This document shows, one piece after another, positions 17,678 to 25,310 of a DNA stretch of 64,000 bases (position 1 is its first letter; each line of letters starts with the position of its first letter). Origin of the DNA: DUPU01 sp050952465 (GTDB taxonomy: Bacteria > Bacillota > Dehalobacteriia > Dehalobacteriales > Dehalobacteriaceae); contig JBMNKZ010000002.1 in assembly GCA_050952465.1 (NCBI GenBank), forward strand, positions 124,001 through 188,000, in the 5' to 3' direction. The notes below the pieces were generated by a model. It did not search any database, had not been told where the DNA came from, and saw only the letters and a list, made by a program, of their open reading frames with translations. Made by a program: the position numbers and the translations under genes.

Positions 17678-19072
17678 CTACCAACTCCTATCGCCAAACA
17701 TTTTTCCCGGATTAAGTATGTTCTTGGGATCAAAGACATTCTTAATACCTTTCATAATGTGCATTCCATCAACCCCTGCCTCCATAGGAAGAAAGGCAGC
17801 CTTTGACAATCCAACACCATGCTCGCCCGTAATAGTTCCCCCTAAATCAAGTGCTGCCTGAAAAAGTTCCGGTAAAGCCTTATTAACGCAAGCAATCTCT
17901 TCAGAATTTTTTTCGTCCGTCAAAATGTTCACATGTAAATTGCCATCTCCGGCATGGGCTAAAACACAGGATCTTAAATTGTATTTTTCAAGAATTGCTC
18001 GGGAGTTCCGAATTGCGTCGGGAATCTTATCCCTGGGGACAGTAATGTCCTCAGCTAAAATTGTCGCATTATATCTGGCCAACGCTCCGAAACCACCTCG
18101 GCGCGCCGTCCATAATTTTTCAATTTCCTTTTCTTCTTTAGCTGAACGAATACTAATAGCCCCTTCTGCTTCACATATTTTAATAATCTCATTAACCTCT
18201 TCAGCCAAGACAACTTCGGGACCGTCAACATCGATTAACAACATTGCTTCCGCATCCAAGGGCAATCCGATGGCCATATATTTTTCAATATAACCTATAT
18301 ATGTTTTATCAATGATTTCCAGGGCAGAGGGAACAATCCCCCGGGCCATGATTTCCACCACGGTATTAGCCGTCTTGTCTAAAACATCAAAAAACACCAG
18401 GACAGTTTGCCGGGACTGGGGTTTGGGAATAAGCTTTAGTGTTGCTTGGGTAACGATAGCCAAAGTCCCCTCTGAACCGGTAATTAGTCTGGTTAAATCA
18501 TAACCGGCAACACTTTTCATGGTAATGGCACCAGTCTTCAAGATTGTACCGTCAGCCAGAACCACCTCCAAGGCCAAGACGTAGTCTTTGGTCACACCAT
18601 ATTTAACCCCACGGGGACCGCCGGCCCCTTCGGCAATATTTCCTCCGATGGTAGAGGTATTTAAGCTGGCTGGGTCTGGAGGATAAAACAGGCCCAATGG
18701 GGATAACTCCTCCTGCAGCTTCCCGTTAATAACCCCAGGCTCCACCACGGCAATCATATTGCGTTGATCAATATTTACAATCCGGTTCATCCGGGTCATC
18801 TGCATGATGATACAATCACCTTTAGGTATGGTACCGCCGGAAAGATTGGTCCCCGCACCTCGAGGTATTATCGGGATTTCTTCTTGATAAGCAAGTTTAG
18901 CAATAGCGGAAACTTCCTGGGTATTGTCCGGCAAAACAACAACCCCCGGTAATGGAGTTGGTTCCTGAGAAAAGCTTCCATCATATGTATAACAGAACAA
19001 ATCTGTTCTATTATTGATGACATTCTCTGCACCAACTATTTCCTTAAGTTGATTAATAATCTCTATTTTCAA
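17678..19072 (-). CDS. glcD: FAD-linked 2-hydroxyacid dehydrogenase (GlcD-like)
   Basis: A 464-residue flavoprotein of the glycolate/D-lactate dehydrogenase family, oxidising a 2-hydroxyacid to the 2-oxoacid. The PCMH-type FAD domain has PRGAGTNLSGGTIPKGDCI near residue 77 and GAGGPRGVKYG near 150. The C-terminal oxidase domain has HAGDGNLHVNI near 375 and GTITGEHGVGLSK near 415, which carry substrate and flavin contacts. Translation starts at TTG, with GGAGG eight bases upstream. First gene of the glcDF-iorAB-acd(-ilvD) operon; a GTATAC-centred palindrome lies 35 bp upstream of the start. The enantiomer and chain length of the substrate cannot be read. Confidence 0.87.
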   Translation of the reverse strand: MKIEIINQLKEIVGAENVINNRTDLFCYTYDGSFSQEPTPLPGVVVLPDNTQEVSAIAKLAYQEEIPIIPRGAGTNLSGGTIPKGDCIIMQMTRMNRIVNIDQRNMIAVVEPGVINGKLQEELSPLGLFYPPDPASLNTSTIGGNIAEGAGGPRGVKYGVTKDYVLALEVVLADGTILKTGAITMKSVAGYDLTRLITGSEGTLAIVTQATLKLIPKPQSRQTVLVFFDVLDKTANTVVEIMARGIVPSALEIIDKTYIGYIEKYMAIGLPLDAEAMLLIDVDGPEVVLAEEVNEIIKICEAEGAISIRSAKEEKEIEKLWTARRGGFGALARYNATILAEDITVPRDKIPDAIRNSRAILEKYNLRSCVLAHAGDGNLHVNILTDEKNSEEIACVNKALPELFQAALDLGGTITGEHGVGLSKAAFLPMEAGVDGMHIMKGIKNVFDPKNILNPGKMFGDRSW

Positions 19073-19106
19073 TTACAAAACCTCCTTTCGCAATATGGTA
19101 AATGCA

Positions 19107-19120
19107 AGGTGTATACAGCT
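19107..19120. promoter_or_regulatory. Probable GntR operator upstream of glcD
   Basis: AGGTGTATACAGCT, an imperfect palindrome around GTATAC, differs by one base from the perfect palindrome at 23055-23068 upstream of dctP. Both lie close upstream of minus-strand operons that flank the GntR/FCD gene. FCD regulators typically bind GTATAC-like palindromes. Probable binding site, inferred from position and similarity. Confidence 0.7.
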
Positions 19121-19222
19121 AACTAAAAAAAATAATATTTGGCTAAGAAAATCTAAAGAAAAGGTACCTTATTAACAAAAACTAACAAAGACACTTGTGG
19201 AGACAGAGTCGAATTAGTAGAT

Positions 19223-19921
19223 TTATAGCAGAAAAAGATTTATATCATTATTCTTTAAAACATTTTGCAGTGAATCAAATACGTGACGCCGAATAAGATC
19301 AGCCGCAGCTTCTATATCCCCGTCTTTAATATATTCTAGAATTCTTATATGAAGCAGCACTGTATTTAAATCATCTTTAACAGCATTAGTAATCATACGC
19401 TGGAATCTTTGCACCTTTAGGCGGACATCATCATAAACCTCTTTTAAAAATTGGTTGTCGCAATTATCTACGATAAAAGAGTGGGTCTCAGCATCCAACT
19501 TATAAATCTCCGCCGTAATTGAAGGGTCTATTCCGGGGTTTGCTTCTAAATGCTCCTTCAGTTTAATCCAGCGGTTAAGTAGGGCGATTAAATCATCACG
19601 TTTAATATTTCGCACAGCTGTTTTTAGAGCCGTCGACTCTAAAATCGTACGAACTTCATTAATATCAAGTATATCTTTAACCGTGATATGCTTAACGTAA
19701 GTACCTACTCCATTATGTATTTCTAGAAACCCCTCTTTGGACAAGATTTTAATGGCTTCTCTAATAGGGGTTCTGCTCATCCCCAATTGTTCTGCTAAAA
19801 CATTTTCTGTAATAATATCTCCTGCTTTTAATTCATTAGTAACAATTAAATTTCTAATTGACTCATAGGCAATTTTGTTTTTATTAAGCACCTTGCTTTT
19901 ACCCTGTTGATTTTTTTTCAT
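19223..19921 (-). CDS. GntR-family transcriptional regulator, FadR/FCD subfamily
   Basis: A 232-residue regulator. The N-terminal winged helix-turn-helix covers about residues 12-80 (AEQLGMSRTPIREAIKILS and GVGTYV). It is followed by an all-helical FCD ligand-binding domain that starts at DILDINEVRTILES. FCD domains bind organic acids, often with a metal held by Asp and His residues; such residues are present (DAETH, HIRILEY, RRHV), though I have not aligned them. TAGGAG precedes the ATG. It sits between the glc/ior operon and the TRAP operon on the same strand. The two GTATAC palindromes suggest that it controls both in response to a hydroxyacid or oxoacid. Confidence 0.85.
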   Translation of the reverse strand: MKKNQQGKSKVLNKNKIAYESIRNLIVTNELKAGDIITENVLAEQLGMSRTPIREAIKILSKEGFLEIHNGVGTYVKHITVKDILDINEVRTILESTALKTAVRNIKRDDLIALLNRWIKLKEHLEANPGIDPSITAEIYKLDAETHSFIVDNCDNQFLKEVYDDVRLKVQRFQRMITNAVKDDLNTVLLHIRILEYIKDGDIEAAADLIRRHVFDSLQNVLKNNDINLFLL

Positions 19922-20035
19922 GCATTACTCCTACTCATTAATATTTGATTAGCTTACTTACCTTATTCTTTATTTAAGTATATCATTAGCTGATAAACCC
20001 CTCAAGATTGCAGCAAATTACCTTGATAGCTTTAC

Positions 20036-21316
20036 CTATTTTAGAAGATTAACAAGTGCTAGGGAAATCTCAGGAATAAAGGTAATACACATAAGTGTAA
20101 TAATCATTGTAATTAGTAAAGGTATAGCGGCTTTGGCAATTTTCTCTATTCGCTCACCCCCGATATTACTTGCCACAAACAGATTAATACCATAAGGTGG
20201 TGTCACAAAACCGATTGATAAGTTTAATGTCATAATGACACCAAAATGAACCGGATCCATGCCCATTTTCATCACAATCGGTAAGAGAATGGGAGCCAGC
20301 ACAATAGTCGCAGAAATATTGTCCAAAACACAGCCGATAATTAAAAGGAGTAAGTTAATCAAGAGCATAATCACAATCAGGCTTTCGGAGACGGAAAAGA
20401 AAAAGTCCCCTAGAGCGGCTGGAACCTGTTTCATGGTGAGAATCTGAGCAAAGGAAGTGGAAAGACCGATCATAAATACCACCGTCCCGCTGATTAAGGC
20501 CCCTTCTAATAATGAAGCATAAATTGTTTTCCAATTTAATTCCCGATAGATTACCAAACCCACAAAAAAGGCATAAACAACACCGGCAACGGCTGCCTCG
20601 GTGGGAGAGAAAACACCTGCATAAATACCGCCTAAAATAATTACCGGCACAAATAAGGCCCAAATCGCATCTTTAAAAGCTTTGCCTATTTTCTTGATTT
20701 GCGGTTTTTCCTCCGAACCTTTCCAACCATTCCTTTTGGCCATTAAGTAACTTGTCCCCATTAGACCGAGACCGACACAAATACCCGGAACCACGCCGGC
20801 AATAAACATATCAGATATAGAACATCCTGTTGCCACAGCGTAAATAACAAAGGGAATGCTGGGCGGAATAATTACCCCAATTGAACCGGCACAAGCATTT
20901 ATGGCACAGGAAAAACCTGAACTGTACCCCTTTCTCACCATTTCCGGGATCATAGTTGTGCCGATAGCGGAAACTGTCGCAGGACCGGAACCGGAAATGG
21001 CGGCAAAAAACATACAGGTTACGGTGGTAACCATTGCCAAGCCGCCCATTAGATGACCTACCAAGCTATTGGCCAGGTCCAATAAACGACGGGAAATCCC
21101 CCCATACTGCATCAGGCAGCCAGCCAAGACAAAAAACGGAATTGCGAGAAGAGTAAATGAATCCAGGGCGGCAAAAGCGTTTTGGGCAATTAAGTTAGGT
21201 GAAATTGTGGTTGTCACCACTAAGGTAACAGTTGCCGCCAAACCGAGGCATACTCCAATCGGTACCGTTAATGCTAATAATCCAAACAAACAAATAAAGA
21301 TCAATGCTACGTCCAT
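20036..21316 (-). CDS. dctM: TRAP transporter large permease (DctM)
   Basis: A 426-residue membrane protein with about a dozen hydrophobic segments, the channel subunit of a tripartite ATP-independent periplasmic-type transporter driven by an ion gradient. Typical segments: IPFFVLAGCLMQYGGISRRL, GSGPATVSAIGTTMIPEM, VIIPPSIPFVIYAV and FVTPPYGINLFVAS near the C-terminus. Its ATG overlaps the dctQ stop codon (TAATG). Last gene of the dctPQM set, which imports a carboxylate. The next gene is the GntR regulator. Confidence 0.92.
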   Translation of the reverse strand: MDVALIFICLFGLLALTVPIGVCLGLAATVTLVVTTTISPNLIAQNAFAALDSFTLLAIPFFVLAGCLMQYGGISRRLLDLANSLVGHLMGGLAMVTTVTCMFFAAISGSGPATVSAIGTTMIPEMVRKGYSSGFSCAINACAGSIGVIIPPSIPFVIYAVATGCSISDMFIAGVVPGICVGLGLMGTSYLMAKRNGWKGSEEKPQIKKIGKAFKDAIWALFVPVIILGGIYAGVFSPTEAAVAGVVYAFFVGLVIYRELNWKTIYASLLEGALISGTVVFMIGLSTSFAQILTMKQVPAALGDFFFSVSESLIVIMLLINLLLLIIGCVLDNISATIVLAPILLPIVMKMGMDPVHFGVIMTLNLSIGFVTPPYGINLFVASNIGGERIEKIAKAAIPLLITMIITLMCITFIPEISLALVNLLK

Positions 21317-21810
21317 TAATTTTCCCCCTCCTTAAAAACGGGAGTTTTTATATCATAGTACATCTTTTGAAGTAACCTGAATATCATTAAACCGGAACCT
21401 ACAAACACGGAAGCATAAGGAATCCACATGGAAATCTGAGTTGCGGGGGCCAGCTGACCTGATACATAAACCTTAGAGGTCACTATTCCTGCCCTGTAAA
21501 ATAAGAAAACGCCAAAAGTGAGCCAAATTAAAGTTGCCAAAATATCAATGATAAATTTTCCTCTTGGTGTCAAGAAGTCTTTTATAATCTCCACCCGAAT
21601 ATGTTTAGAAGATTTTACTGCATAGCTCACTCCTACCCAAATCTGCCAAAGAAATATATACCGGGTAATTTCCTCACTCCAAGTTAAGGAGTTATTAAAG
21701 ACATAGCGCATAATAATCTGTAAAAAAATAATTAAAACCATAGCAGCCATAGTAACAATCAAAAAGTATTCTTCTAATTTATTATTAATAATGTTTAACA
21801 CCCTTTTCAT
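21316..21810 (-). CDS. dctQ: TRAP transporter small permease (DctQ)
   Basis: A 164-residue four-helix membrane subunit of the TRAP transporter. The family segment RYVFNNSLTWSEEITRYIFL lies near residue 35 and is followed by SYAVKSSKHIRVE. AGGTGG precedes the ATG. It lies 103 bp after dctP, with a strong hairpin in the gap, and overlaps dctM at its end. Confidence 0.9.
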   Translation of the reverse strand: MKRVLNIINNKLEEYFLIVTMAAMVLIIFLQIIMRYVFNNSLTWSEEITRYIFLWQIWVGVSYAVKSSKHIRVEIIKDFLTPRGKFIIDILATLIWLTFGVFLFYRAGIVTSKVYVSGQLAPATQISMWIPYASVFVGSGLMIFRLLQKMYYDIKTPVFKEGEN

Positions 21811-21834
21811 TTAAAACACCACCTATGCAATCTT

Positions 21835-21871
21835 AAGTTAAAACCGGTATTAGGAATACCGGTTTTAACTT
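21835..21871 (-). promoter_or_regulatory. Perfect 17-bp hairpin between dctP and dctQ
   Basis: Arms AAGTTAAAACCGGTATT and AATACCGGTTTTAACTT with an AGG-sized loop; all 17 pairs match. There is no T-run on the minus-strand 3' side. Such intercistronic hairpins commonly protect the upstream message or lower downstream expression. That would fit the need for excess binding protein over permease. Confidence 0.7.
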
Positions 21872-21913
21872 CCACATTCCAAGACAACCTCAAAGGGAAC
21901 CTATCTTCACTGT

Positions 21914-22978
21914 TTATTTTTGATATTCGGCAGCCAAATCAAGTAACTCTTGAGCTTTGTCGCCATATTCAGCTACATACTGGTCTCTTACAGATTGTGT
22001 GGCGTTAACAAATAGTTGCTTTTCTTCAGGAGTTAATTCGTTTACTTCAATAGCAGCAGCTTTCATCTCATCCAAATATGCCTGCTCTTTTTCATCAATT
22101 AGGCGGCGTTGTTCTTTAACTGCAGCTTTTACTGCATCCCTGATTACCGTTTGATATTCTGCAGGGAGACTTTCCATAAAATCTTTATTTATAATATAAC
22201 TATTGGCATTAAACATGTGCTGCATTACGGTATAGTACTTTTGCACTTCATAGAACTTGTTGGTATATGTAATGATTACACCGTTATCCTGTCCATCAAC
22301 TTGTTTTTGCTGTAATCCGGTAAACAATTCTCCAAAAGCCATCGGAGTGGGGTTTGCACCAAGAGCTTTGAACGTTGCAATATGATACGGATTCTCAATT
22401 ACACGAATCTTCAACCCTTCCAAATCTTTAGGGCTTTTCACCGGCCTAATATTGTTGGATAGGTTTCTGAAACCTGACTCGCCATAACCTAAGTTAATCA
22501 TACCGGCTTTTTCCGCCAAGCTTGCATTCATGGCTTCACCTAATTTACCATCCAAAGCATTTCGGCAGCCCTCGACGGAGGTGAAAACATAAGGTATATC
22601 CAAAATCAGAAAAGTATCATCAAAAGTAGATAGTGTTGCGGTACTAGGTAATGTCATTTCCAGCGTCCCCATCTGACAGGCTTCCACGGTCTGCCGGTCA
22701 CTTCCTAATTGACCGTTAGGATAAATCTCAACTTTTACTTTTCCGTTTGTACCCTCTTCAATCATCGGTTTCATTACAGTTTCCGCAGCAATGTAATGTG
22801 GATGAGCTGTGTCTAGCATAATGGCCGCCCGGATTGTATATTCCTTACCGTCATCTGCAGCCGATGCTTCACCACCCGTTGCCGGTTCTCCTTCACTACC
22901 GGAATCTCCACCGCAACCAGCCAGTACCATTGATAAACCAAGAATAATCACCAAAAATAACAGGGTCACTTTCTTCAT
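21914..22978 (-). CDS. dctP: TRAP transporter substrate-binding lipoprotein (DctP)
   Basis: A 354-residue exported binding protein. The N-terminus is a lipoprotein signal, with Lys-Lys, a hydrophobic core and the lipobox LAGC near residue 21; the linker after it is rich in Gly, Ser and Glu. The DctP fold follows: YPNGQLGSDRQTVEACQMG, the ligand-pocket region GESGFRNLSNNIRPVKSP with the conserved Arg that binds a carboxylate, and PTPMAFGELFTGLQQKQVDG. GGGAGAG precedes the ATG. First gene of the dctPQM operon; a perfect GTATAC palindrome lies 77 bp upstream. It should bind the hydroxyacid or oxoacid used by the neighbouring operon. Confidence 0.92.
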   Translation of the reverse strand: MKKVTLLFLVIILGLSMVLAGCGGDSGSEGEPATGGEASAADDGKEYTIRAAIMLDTAHPHYIAAETVMKPMIEEGTNGKVKVEIYPNGQLGSDRQTVEACQMGTLEMTLPSTATLSTFDDTFLILDIPYVFTSVEGCRNALDGKLGEAMNASLAEKAGMINLGYGESGFRNLSNNIRPVKSPKDLEGLKIRVIENPYHIATFKALGANPTPMAFGELFTGLQQKQVDGQDNGVIITYTNKFYEVQKYYTVMQHMFNANSYIINKDFMESLPAEYQTVIRDAVKAAVKEQRRLIDEKEQAYLDEMKAAAIEVNELTPEEKQLFVNATQSVRDQYVAEYGDKAQELLDLAAEYQK

Positions 22979-23054
22979 TCTTAAACTCTCCCTTCATTTT
23001 TTGTTTGTATATAATTGATTCTCTCAATTAATACCTTTGTGTAACCTATAACCA

Positions 23055-23068
23055 AGGTGTATACACCT
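23055..23068. promoter_or_regulatory. Probable GntR operator upstream of dctP
   Basis: AGGTGTATACACCT is a perfect 14-bp palindrome with a GTATAC core. It lies between the divergent dctP and larA genes, just after a TTGACC that could serve as a -35 box on the minus strand. It differs by one base from the site before glcD (19107-19120). Confidence 0.75.
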
Positions 23069-23444
23069 AACGGTCAAAAAATTAGATTATATTGTCTATT
23101 AATATAATCATTTTTACTACACAGCTGCGTCTAGTTGAAGGCTTTTACCATTAAGAGCTTAATATCAACTTTTATAGTTAAATTCTACCATAGTGTTTGA
23201 TTACCAGTCAATATAAATTTTCCCTTCATTAGTATATATTGTATCTCAGTAACTTGTATGTTATTATGAATTAAATTTATAAGTATACAAGATAAATACA
23301 AACAATATTATACCTTTCCTAGTTAAAGGTAACATAGGTTTGCTTTTAGTAAATACAAGCTATGGGCAGTTATTCTCTTAATTTATGATAACAAAACCAT
23401 GTTATGAAATTATGAAAATTAGAAAAAACGAGGAGGCATAATAC
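23069..23444. other. Intergenic region upstream of larA, promoter-bearing
   Basis: An AT-rich gap with no gene. On the plus strand, TTGTAT (23254-23259), 18 bp and TATAAG (23278-23283) make a possible promoter about 160 bp before larA. A GTATAC core (23283-23288) overlaps its 3' edge and might be a weaker operator. ACTTGTAT and ATACAAG form a long-looped inverted repeat around it. Nothing else definite is seen. Confidence 0.35.
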
Positions 23445-24749
23445 ATGTCTAAGCTGATTCCCATTCAGATCCCATACTCCCATACCAAACTTGAAGCAAC
23501 CATTCCTAAGGAAAACTTTTCATTTATTGGCAACTTACCTATTCATAGAGGTATTAAAGATTGGACTAAGAAATTGCTTAAAACTCTGGATCATCCAACC
23601 GGATGCCCGGCTTTATCATCGATCATTAATTCACAGGACCAAATTCTCATTCTTGTTGAGGATAATACCAGACATACTCCCGTTAAAGAGATATTACCCA
23701 TACTCTTAAACTACATATTAGACTTGGGAGTAAAAACCCCACAAATAGAAATTATGATTGCCCCCGGTACGCATCGGCTTTTAACGGGTGACGAACTACT
23801 AGAAAAATTGGGAGTAGATATTATAGAAAAATACCGGGTATACCAGCACGACTTCCTGGATGAAAAATCTTTAGCAGATTTAGGCACTCTAGAGGTTGAC
23901 GGGATAGAAATTCCTGTTCAAGTTAATAAAAAGGCCGTAGAAGCTGATTTTGTTATCGGGATAGGAAATATTATCCCCCACCCTAATGCCGGTTTTTCCG
24001 GCGGAGCAAAAATTCTCGCCCCTGGCATCTGCGGCAAATCTACCATATCCGGAATACATAAAGCATCCGCTCTGCTTGGCTACCTTCCCCTGGGAATAAT
24101 GGAAAACTCCTGCCGTCAAATCATAGAAGAAGTAGCTAAAAAAGCTGGCTTAAAGTTCATTGTCAACGTGGTTCTTGATCCGGACAATCAAGTAATGGAT
24201 ATTGTGGCAGGTGATGTGATTAAAGCGCACCGCGAAGGTGCCCTTATTGCCCGTAATATTTATGGAATACCCATAGATGAGCCTGCCGAAATAGTAATTA
24301 CCAGTTCCGCGCCTTATGATATTGATTATTGGCAATGTGAAAAAGCCCTAATTTCATCATATTCTTGTGTCAAGGAAGGCGGCATTGTGATTTTTGCGGG
24401 ACCATGTTTGGAAGGACTAGCTCATAACCATGATGACCTATTAAGCTGGTTTAGCTATACCTACCAGGAAGCCAGCCAAATTGTAAAAGCTATAAAACCT
24501 TTTGATGACTCACATGACCTGGTAGCGGCGGGAATTGCCATGGGAGCTACTTTAGTGGGAGAAAAGGCACGCATTTTCATAGTAACTGAGGGCCTAACCG
24601 ATGAACAGATATTACATCTTGGCTATACCAGATTTCCCGGACTACAAGAGGCCGTTAACGCTGCTTTAAATGAAATACCCAAGGGCAAGGTTTTAGTCCT
24701 TCCCAGAGGCGGTGACTGCATGCCTTATCTAAAAACTGGGCAAGAATAG
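23445..24749 (+). CDS. larA: LarA-family (nickel-pincer) 2-hydroxyacid racemase/epimerase
   Basis: A 434-residue member of the lactate racemase family. Active-site motifs: VEDNTRHTPVKEILP near residue 70, MIAPGTHRLLTGDELLEKLG near 105 with the catalytic-type His, and GNIIPHPNAGFSGGAKILAP near 170-190 with a second His and the Lys that holds the pyridinium cofactor in LarA. GIHKAS follows. GAGGAGG precedes the ATG. Family members invert various 2-hydroxyacids and need the nickel-pincer cofactor made by LarBCE. No larB, larC or larE is in this window, so the cofactor would have to come from elsewhere. It is divergent from dctPQM and would interconvert enantiomers for GlcDF. Confidence 0.85.
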   Translation: MSKLIPIQIPYSHTKLEATIPKENFSFIGNLPIHRGIKDWTKKLLKTLDHPTGCPALSSIINSQDQILILVEDNTRHTPVKEILPILLNYILDLGVKTPQIEIMIAPGTHRLLTGDELLEKLGVDIIEKYRVYQHDFLDEKSLADLGTLEVDGIEIPVQVNKKAVEADFVIGIGNIIPHPNAGFSGGAKILAPGICGKSTISGIHKASALLGYLPLGIMENSCRQIIEEVAKKAGLKFIVNVVLDPDNQVMDIVAGDVIKAHREGALIARNIYGIPIDEPAEIVITSSAPYDIDYWQCEKALISSYSCVKEGGIVIFAGPCLEGLAHNHDDLLSWFSYTYQEASQIVKAIKPFDDSHDLVAAGIAMGATLVGEKARIFIVTEGLTDEQILHLGYTRFPGLQEAVNAALNEIPKGKVLVLPRGGDCMPYLKTGQE

Positions 24750-24770
24750 TTTTATATATCTTGAAACGTT

Positions 24771-24808
24771 AAAACCAGGGAGAGTTAAAACTTCCCTGGC
24801 TTTATTTT
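24771..24808. terminator. Bidirectional terminator between larA and mobB
   Basis: Arms CCAGGGA (24775-24781) and TCCCTGG (24793-24799), with T-rich tracts on both sides. The loop contains the mobB stop codon on the minus strand, so the signal is embedded in the end of that gene. Confidence 0.8.
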
Positions 24809-25297
24809 ATGGATATACTTTTCAATTTCGGTGGCAATGCCTTGAAAATCATCAATATGATAACAGGGCACACCAATCTCCCATTTAATATCACTGGCAA
24901 TAGCAATCAATTCTTCAGGTTGACTAAGCAATTCCCGATGTGCTGCTGACCGGAATACCTCGATCTTGGGTTTATTTTCTTTTTTATATCCTTCCGTAAT
25001 AATGATATCTACATGAGATATTCTTGAGATCACCTCATCCAAAGTTAGTTCAGTCTCTCTTCTTTCGATAAAGGCCACCTTGCTGGGTGATGAAATGGCT
25101 ACAATATCGGCTCCTGCCTGGCCATGACGCCAAGTATCCTTACCCGGATGATCAATTTCAAATTCATGGGTATGATGTTTAATAACAGCTATTCTAAGTC
25201 CCCTTTTTTTTAATTCTCTAATTACCTTTTCCAAAAGAGTGGTTTTCCCTGAGTTGGATTTTCCCACAAAAGAAAGTACCGGTATATTATTCATCAT
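24785..25297 (-). CDS. mobB: Molybdopterin-guanine dinucleotide biosynthesis adaptor MobB
   Basis: A 170-residue P-loop GTPase-type protein that assists MobA in adding a nucleotide to molybdopterin. The Walker A motif GKSNSGKTTLLEKVI lies near residue 12. The family segments IKHHTHEFEIDHPGKDTWRH and GADIVAISSP follow, with DIIITEGYKKENKPKIEVFR in the middle. It starts 14 bp after recD2 and is probably co-transcribed with it. The window has a molybdenum hydroxylase at 48.3-51.8 kb that could be one user of the cofactor, although that family often uses a cytosine or unmodified form. Confidence 0.9.
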   Translation of the reverse strand: MMNNIPVLSFVGKSNSGKTTLLEKVIRELKKRGLRIAVIKHHTHEFEIDHPGKDTWRHGQAGADIVAISSPSKVAFIERRETELTLDEVISRISHVDIIITEGYKKENKPKIEVFRSAAHRELLSQPEELIAIASDIKWEIGVPCYHIDDFQGIATEIEKYIHKIKPGKF

Positions 25298-25310
25298 CCA
25301 TTCGCCCTTT

